10,564 nucleotides of DNA from positions 1 through 10,564 of the forward strand of contig JAURKN010000024.1 in NCBI GenBank assembly GCA_030831725.1. The letters are read 5' to 3'. The notes beneath the pieces were generated by a model. That model did no database searches, was not told where the DNA came from, and was given only the letters and a program-made list of their open reading frames with translations. The position numbers and the translations under genes were made by a program. The stretch comes from Ferruginibacter sp. (lineage in GTDB: Bacteria > Bacteroidota > Bacteroidia > Chitinophagales > Chitinophagaceae). Positions 6,543 to 10,564 of this stretch are shown here, in pieces (positions within the stretch are counted from its first letter, which is position 1; each line of letters opens with the position of its first letter).

Positions 6543-7943
6543 TTACTCGTAGCTTCTTTTTTGGAACCACCTTGCATTCATGGATATGCCAATATTCAAT
6601 CTGAAACTGCTTTCTCTAAAACCTGTGGCGGTATTGTTTCCTACGGAGCCCAGTTCGAAAGAAGTATTCAAAGCGACATATTCCCCACGGCTCTGAATCA
6701 GACGAGGAGTGGTGAGAGGCAAACCGGCTCCGAATGTTACCGCATATCTCTCTCTGTTTTCAGTCAAACGGATATAATCGGGGCCATAGTAAAACCCTGC
6801 GCGGTATTTTATATAGTTCCAGTATCTATTGGTTGCGGCATTGAATCTGGCAGGATAAAATTCTGCTCCCGCTCTTATGGTCCAGGTCGATTGTACGTTT
6901 TCTTTATCTCCAAAAAAACGGAAATCATTCCAATTCGTCGTTTCAAAATCAGCACCCGCAAGCCATTGCTTATTTTTAGATTGGTAAGTGAATCCTCCTC
7001 CGTAGGTGACAGGTATCAAAACTTCACCTTTAACATCCGTCGTAATATAAACACTGTCAATCCTAACCACACCTCCGCTCAAATCGTAACCAAATGTTTC
7101 GTTCACAGAATTACGATTGGCTTTCAATCGCTGCTGCAAATTGGCGTATGCGCCTAAACGCAAGGTTCCTCCATTGTTGATGTGCATCTCATATTGAACA
7201 CCCGTGTTCAAAAAGACTCCGCCAAAACGGGTCTGCACCTCGCTATTGCTTTTGTAAAAATCAACGGTATCGTTTATGATTGAAGTGCGAGTGCTGAGTG
7301 ATCGGTTTCCAAAAGTATAACCACTGCTTAATCCGATGGCGAATTCGTTTTTATTTTTCCCTTTTCCGATAAATCGGATACCTGTGCTCACATTGGCCTG
7401 GTTCATTCCGCCATTTCCTTCATACAAGGAGTTGATGCTGTCTATCCCGGAGAGACGATTGTTTTGCTCTACCTTATAACTCACCCTGCTCAAGGGTTTC
7501 AAACCAAAGCTGACGCCCCAGGATGTTCCTCTTTTTTCCATTTTTGGAGAGGATATTGGAAACGCCACCTGAAGATAAGAGACGTATGCGTTGGTAGAAG
7601 TGTATTTCGAAGTACTGCTGTTGTTTTTCAACGTTCTAGTATTCACCTCTGTTCCGATATCGAAAATGGTGTTGGAAAAGTTTTTGGTATTCGATAAGAA
7701 ACCGAGTGATGCAGGATTGGTAAGATTGATGTTGAAGGGCGCACCCAAAATGCCATAATCGGAATATGCTGCCGAAAATCCGCCCATAGCTCTGCAGGCG
7801 ATGTTTTGTCCGGACGCCAAATCACCCAAACCATAACGACTGTATGGAGAGTTTTCCTGGGCAAGCAATTCGCCTGAAGAAAATAAAAGTATCACCAGCA
7901 AAAAGATGCTAAGTGTTCGATTGATTGAGTTGTTGAAGTGCAT
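6543..7943 (-). CDS. outer-membrane beta-barrel protein, FadL/PorV-like, function unknown
   Basis: A 466 aa exported protein. The first 29 residues form a signal peptide: MHFNNSINR, a hydrophobic core LSIFLLVILLF, then SSGELLAQ with likely cleavage near AQ. The mature end NSPYSRYGLGDLASGQN begins a pattern common in Bacteroidota outer-membrane proteins. GAPFNINLTNPASLGFL (about 67-83) resembles the NPA region of FadL/OmpP1 and PorV-type channels. The remainder alternates hydrophobic and polar residues with many aromatic and glycine positions. It ends in SFRLNIGISMNARWFQKRSYE, consistent with barrel strands. A role in transport or surface assembly is only inference. The open frame continues upstream to 8087 inside coaX, but the signal peptide fixes the start at 7943. 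That gives a 35-base overlap with the end of coaX, so the two are probably co-transcribed. The placement between coaX and lptC suggests an envelope role. Confidence 0.8.
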   Translation of the reverse strand: MHFNNSINRTLSIFLLVILLFSSGELLAQENSPYSRYGLGDLASGQNIACRAMGGFSAAYSDYGILGAPFNINLTNPASLGFLSNTKNFSNTIFDIGTEVNTRTLKNNSSTSKYTSTNAYVSYLQVAFPISSPKMEKRGTSWGVSFGLKPLSRVSYKVEQNNRLSGIDSINSLYEGNGGMNQANVSTGIRFIGKGKNKNEFAIGLSSGYTFGNRSLSTRTSIINDTVDFYKSNSEVQTRFGGVFLNTGVQYEMHINNGGTLRLGAYANLQQRLKANRNSVNETFGYDLSGGVVRIDSVYITTDVKGEVLIPVTYGGGFTYQSKNKQWLAGADFETTNWNDFRFFGDKENVQSTWTIRAGAEFYPARFNAATNRYWNYIKYRAGFYYGPDYIRLTENRERYAVTFGAGLPLTTPRLIQSRGEYVALNTSFELGSVGNNTATGFRESSFRLNIGISMNARWFQKRSYE

Positions 7944-8640
7944 AGAGTCCCTTGAATAAGAAATTTTGATCGGCAAATATCCTGTTTTTGAGCTGTACCG
8001 CAAAATAGGAGCTGTTTCCTCCTGTAAGCACCACGTTAAAGTTATCATAACGTTGAGCGTAAGAATCGATAAAACCATCGATTTCATGGATTATACCATG
8101 TACTACCCCGCTTTGAATGTTGGTTTTGGTGTCGTGTCCGATCAAGGGTGTGTTCCATTCGGGTGAAACTTTCGGGAGTTTGGCTGTAAACTCACTCATG
8201 CTTCTGAATCTCATTTCCATACCCGGCGAAATGGCACCACCGAGAAAATGCCCGTATTGATTGATGAAGTTGTAGGTGATGCAGGTACCCAGCGAAATGA
8301 CAAGGTTGTTTTTTCCGGGGTAACAGTCGACTGCCGCGGATGCCAGGGCAATTCTGTCTGATCCTGTAGTTTCGGGTTTTCCGGCGGAAAGCGTAAAATT
8401 GAGTTTGGAATCTGAACGAAGCAAATGAAAATCTGAATTTCGCATAAGCATCTCTTCAATGGCTGGATCGTGTTGAATGACGGAAGAAAGGATGCTATGG
8501 TGCGGTTTGTATTGGTTGATGATGCTAGCGACCTGTTCTGTGACAGGCTCGGATAAAGTCAACAACGCAACAATCTCCCTGTTCTGAAAAACAGCAGCTT
8601 TACAGCTGGTGTTGCCGAAGTCGAAGCAAATGGTTGTCAT
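7909..8640 (-). CDS. coaX: type III pantothenate kinase
   Basis: CoaX phosphorylates pantothenate with ATP, the first step of coenzyme A synthesis, in the cytoplasm. The length of 243 aa is normal. It is an ASKHA-fold kinase: the phosphate-1 loop is CFDFGNTSCKAAVF (5-18), and the pantothenate and catalytic motif is TGSDRIALASAA (92-103), with the likely general base D95. The second phosphate region is LVISLGTCITYNFIN (113-127), followed by FLGGAISPGMEMRF (132-145) and the adenosine motif VLTGGNSSYF (204-213). In many CoaX proteins the second region reads D-x-GTAxTxD. Here S116 and N124 stand at the two acidic positions, which may be a lineage trait. Start ATG at 8640; no Shine-Dalgarno is visible. 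It lies 44 bases after the LON-domain gene and overlaps the following barrel gene by 35 bases. Confidence 0.93.
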   Translation of the reverse strand: MTTICFDFGNTSCKAAVFQNREIVALLTLSEPVTEQVASIINQYKPHHSILSSVIQHDPAIEEMLMRNSDFHLLRSDSKLNFTLSAGKPETTGSDRIALASAAVDCYPGKNNLVISLGTCITYNFINQYGHFLGGAISPGMEMRFRSMSEFTAKLPKVSPEWNTPLIGHDTKTNIQSGVVHGIIHEIDGFIDSYAQRYDNFNVVLTGGNSSYFAVQLKNRIFADQNFLFKGLYALQQLNQSNT

Positions 8641-8684
8641 GCGTTGGTTGAATGAGCGTTGAAAATAGTTTTCCTTATTTATGA

Positions 8685-9320
8685 TTAAAAACGAAATCCG
8701 TCCATGTTTTTGAAATGACCATTCATTTGCACTTTCTTTTTTAGTGTTTGCATATCTTGGAGAATGGGCATGACTTTGGCGAGATGACGCTTGATGAATT
8801 CCTGACGATGTAGTTCATTTTCATATTGCAACAACTGATACTCGTCTTCGATTGATAGTCCGATGTGAGGAGCGATATCGAAGCTGCAGAGTTCATCATC
8901 TGCTTTAGGCATAGGCTTTTGAATGCCCAGTTCAGCATGCAATTTTCTCATCTCATCAATAAGAAACAACATCATTTTTTTACTGCCGTTTCGATGATCA
9001 TTGAGGTAATTGACAATGGCTCCACCATATAGTTTTTCCGGTATCTCCCTTACAATTTCTAAGATTCTAAAAACTTGCAAACCCTTGGTTTTGATATCCA
9101 TTTTTCCGTCATCATACACCTTTGACACTTCCGAGATTTCCATCATCGTACCGTATTCAGATATCTTATCATGAAGCACACAAGGTATTCCAAAAGGTTT
9201 TTTTTGCGCGACACATTCCTCTATAAGTTGTTTGTAACGAGGTTCGAAAATATGAAGATGCAAAGGCACCCCTGGAAAAGGTACCAACGCAAGCGGAAAT
9301 ATGGGGATGAAATTGGTCAA
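8685..9320 (-). CDS. stand-alone LON substrate-binding domain protein
   Basis: A 211 aa protein of the LON N-terminal domain family (PF02190 type) without the AAA+ ATPase and Ser-Lys protease parts of Lon. The signature is IPIFPLALVPFPGVPLHLHI (5-24) followed by FEPRYKQLI (25-33), then KPFGIPCVL (41-49), YGTMMEISEV (56-65) and KTKGLQVFRILEI (78-90), the usual beta-rich LON fold. The C-terminal 90 residues are a helical, charged bundle. Such free-standing LON-domain proteins are common in bacteria, and their exact function is not settled; substrate or adaptor binding is inferred. The start is TTG at 9320-9318. A stop lies in frame at 9335, no other start codon lies between, and the next methionine (residue 59) is inside the domain. 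It is the first gene of a minus-strand operon with coaX, the barrel gene and lptC, and is divergent from a glycosyltransferase. Confidence 0.9.
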   Translation of the reverse strand: MTNFIPIFPLALVPFPGVPLHLHIFEPRYKQLIEECVAQKKPFGIPCVLHDKISEYGTMMEISEVSKVYDDGKMDIKTKGLQVFRILEIVREIPEKLYGGAIVNYLNDHRNGSKKMMLFLIDEMRKLHAELGIQKPMPKADDELCSFDIAPHIGLSIEDEYQLLQYENELHRQEFIKRHLAKVMPILQDMQTLKKKVQMNGHFKNMDGFRF

Positions 9321-9341
9321 AACTACGAGCGCTTATTTTTG
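9313..9341 (+). promoter_or_regulatory. Bacteroidota-type promoter of the downstream GT2-like gene
   Basis: TTG at 9313-9315 is followed after 18 bases by TATTTTTG at 9334-9341, a full match to the TAnnTTTG -7 box. The spacing is identical to that of the promoter at 2815-2843. Transcription would begin near 9345-9348 and leave a leader of nearly 60 bases before the ATG at 9404. The upstream element lies within the first codons of the divergent LON-domain gene, so expression of the two could interfere. Confidence 0.5.
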
Positions 9342-9342
9342 C

Positions 9343-9352
9343 CTAAATTTAG
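9343..9352. promoter_or_regulatory. 10-base perfect palindrome at the predicted transcription start
   Basis: CTAAATTTAG is a perfect 10-base palindrome lying right after the predicted -7 box and covering the expected start of transcription. It could be a half-site or operator for a dimeric regulator, but AT-rich palindromes of this length also arise by chance. No second copy was noticed upstream of the other glycosyltransferase operon. Confidence 0.2.
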
Positions 9353-9403
9353 CACCAAATTACCATCTATATCCGATCAGGATAATGATATCAAATATTT
9401 TTC

Positions 9404-10297
9404 ATGAAAGTAACTGGAGTCACAATCATCAGAAACGCAGTCACTAATGATTATCCCGTTGTAGAATCGATAAACTCGGTTTTGCCTGTAGTGGATGAAT
9501 TCATCGTTCTTGTCGGAGATTGTTCTGATGAAACAGAAGCTTTGATTCGGAATATTGGAAGTGATAAAATCAGAATCGAACACTCAATTTGGGATTTGAC
9601 ACTAAGAACAGGTGGAACCATCCTCGCGGTTGAAACAAATAAGGTGCTTGATCTGGTGTCAAAAGATACAGACTGGATTTTTTACATACAGGCAGATGAG
9701 GTCATACATGAAAAAGACCATGCGAGCATTCGAATGGCGATGGAGGAATTTAAAAATGACGACAGAATTGATGGGCTGCTCTTCCAATATCTTCACTTTT
9801 ATGGGACTTATGATTACATAGGCGACAGCAGAAAATGGTATAATGTGGAAACCAGAGTCATCAAAAATAATCCCGAAATAAGATCCTACAGGGATGCGCA
9901 AGGATTCAGAAAAAAAGATGGCCGAAAATTGAATGTGGCAAAGATTCAGGCGAATGTGCATCACTATGGTTGGGTGAAAGACCCGAAGAACATGAAAATA
10001 AAACAAAAAAATGTTGCGGGTTTTTGGAACAATGATGATGACTCTTTAAAAATATTTCTGGAATCGGAAGATTTCTTTGACTACAAACAGTTTGATTCTT
10101 TAAAAAAATATACAGGAACTCATCCCGTTTTCATGGAGGATCGCATCAAAAGAAAAAACTGGAATGTGGAGTTGGATATCAAAAAAAACAATCTCAAATT
10201 CAAATACAGAATTTTGCATTTTATAGAGAAGTGGACCGGGAAGCGCTTGTTCACATTTTCTAACCACAAGATAGTTGCAAAACAAAGTATGGTTTGA
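9404..10297 (+). CDS. glycosyltransferase family 2-like protein (GT-A fold)
   Basis: A 297 aa protein resembling the Bacteroidota GT2-like group that starts V-x-G-x-T-x-I-R-N-A. MKVTGVTIIRNAVTNDYPVV (1-20) is the first nucleotide-binding strand, SVLPVVDEFIVLVGDCSDET (25-44) the second, and YIQADEVIHEKDH (94-106) carries the DxD-like metal site as ADE. The conserved VHHYGWVKDP (185-194) near the middle is a hallmark of the same group. The C-terminal 100 residues are basic with scattered lysine-rich stretches. No transmembrane helix or signal peptide is seen, so it is probably cytoplasmic. Donor and acceptor are unknown. Start at ATG 9404, with an AT-rich leader and no Shine-Dalgarno. It is divergent from the LON-domain gene and followed after 69 bases by another GT2 gene on the same strand, so it probably belongs to a glycan cluster continuing past the window. 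Confidence 0.85.
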   Translation: MKVTGVTIIRNAVTNDYPVVESINSVLPVVDEFIVLVGDCSDETEALIRNIGSDKIRIEHSIWDLTLRTGGTILAVETNKVLDLVSKDTDWIFYIQADEVIHEKDHASIRMAMEEFKNDDRIDGLLFQYLHFYGTYDYIGDSRKWYNVETRVIKNNPEIRSYRDAQGFRKKDGRKLNVAKIQANVHHYGWVKDPKNMKIKQKNVAGFWNNDDDSLKIFLESEDFFDYKQFDSLKKYTGTHPVFMEDRIKRKNWNVELDIKKNNLKFKYRILHFIEKWTGKRLFTFSNHKIVAKQSMV

Positions 10298-10366
10298 TGA
10301 TACATTGTTTTCTTTTAGTTTATATTTTTTGAGATAATAAAAATTTTACTTCTTTAAATCGCCATA

Positions 10367-10564
10367 ATGAATATGAACGTTTCGGTCATAATTCCTTGCT
10401 ACAACAATGAAAGCACGCTTGAAGAAACCATTGCTTCGGTGCTCGATCAAAAGCTTCAATCTTTTGAAATCATTGTAGTTGATGATGGTTCAACGGATGG
10501 ATCTGCGGAAGTTGTCAATCGTATTATCGCGCAACATCCAAAACATAAGATTCAACTTGTAAAA
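10367..10564 (+). CDS. glycosyltransferase family 2, 3'-truncated by the window edge
   Basis: The first 66 residues of a GT2 enzyme run to the last base of the window in an uninterrupted frame. VSVIIPCYNNESTLEETIAS (5-24) is the classic GT2 amino terminus, followed by VLDQKLQSFEIIVVDDGSTD (25-44) with the DDGSTDGS nucleotide-binding motif. This is the common GT-A domain of polysaccharide synthesis enzymes. The DxD site and specificity region lie outside the window, so the sugar cannot be guessed. Two in-frame ATG codons, 10367 and 10373, are possible starts; homology begins just after both. The 69-base AT-rich gap before it has no clear promoter, so co-transcription with the preceding GT2-like gene is likely. 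Confidence 0.9.
   Translation, partial: MNMNVSVIIPCYNNESTLEETIASVLDQKLQSFEIIVVDDGSTDGSAEVVNRIIAQHPKHKIQLVK

Noticed and set aside
6528..7157. A 209-codon open frame on the plus strand opposite the barrel gene
   Set aside because: No recognisable motif and low-complexity composition. The opposite strand has a signal peptide and barrel pattern, so this is a shadow frame.
7944..8087. An extended start for the barrel protein inside coaX
   Set aside because: The signal peptide begins at the ATG at 7943. The extension would bury it and add sequence that is merely coaX read in another frame.
8641..8661. Short direct repeat GCGTTG in the gap between the LON-domain gene and coaX
   Set aside because: Two six-base copies in a 44-base gap are within chance, and no structure or further copies were seen.
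9318..9325. TAGTTTTG on the minus strand, a match to the -7 box for the LON-domain gene
   Set aside because: It overlaps the TTG start codon itself, so transcription would begin inside the gene. No TTG element lies at the right distance upstream. Probably chance.
10305..10331. Possible promoter before the last GT2 gene (TTG, then TA and a T run ending in G)
   Set aside because: The spacer is only 15 bases and the -7 box has one base too many, so it does not fit the consensus seen at the other two promoters.

Overview
The window looks like chromosomal DNA of a member of the Bacteroidota, probably near the Chitinophagales or Sphingobacteriales. Three things point there. Two plus-strand transcription units begin with the phylum's TTG / TAnnTTTG promoter. 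None of the starts has a strong Shine-Dalgarno sequence, apart from weak purine stretches at lptC and at the alternative meaB start. The protein families also fit: a GT4 enzyme with the ERMKYPxTGL amino terminus, a lipoprotein LptC, a CoaX with a GTCITYN motif, and an outer-membrane protein whose mature end reads NSPYSRYGLGDL. Coding density is very high: there are eleven genes and no gap reaches 100 bases. I saw no RNA gene, CRISPR array or insertion sequence.

Layout. Positions 1-1835 (+) hold most of uvrB, cut at its 5' end by the window edge. Facing it is a short MeaB/ArgK-type GTPase (2776-1883, -). A divergent gap of about 70 bases then leads into a plus-strand glycosyltransferase operon: a GT4 enzyme (2849-3925), a GT-B-like protein I do not recognise at family level (3943-5004), and a GT2 enzyme coupled to it by an ATGA overlap (5001-5933). 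Tail to tail with this, and only 7 bases away, lies a four-gene minus-strand operon. In transcription order it encodes a stand-alone LON-domain protein (9320-8685, TTG start), type III pantothenate kinase CoaX (8640-7909), an outer-membrane barrel protein (7943-6543, overlapping coaX by 35 bases) and lipoprotein LptC (6507-5941). Divergent from the LON gene, plus-strand glycan genes resume with a GT2-like enzyme (9404-10297) and the start of another GT2 gene (10367 to the window end).

How the genes fit together. Five glycosyltransferase genes surround an operon that contains LptC, the periplasmic part of the LPS exporter, and an outer-membrane protein. The natural reading is envelope polysaccharide or LPS synthesis placed beside an LPS-export and housekeeping operon. 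uvrB (nucleotide-excision repair) and meaB (a chaperone of B12-dependent mutases) are ordinary neighbours with no visible link to it. I found no clear sign of a wholly new system. The points most worth checking are a terminator-like hairpin inside the lptC signal-peptide codons, a probably leaderless GT4 mRNA, the unassigned GT-B-like protein, and altered residues in CoaX.
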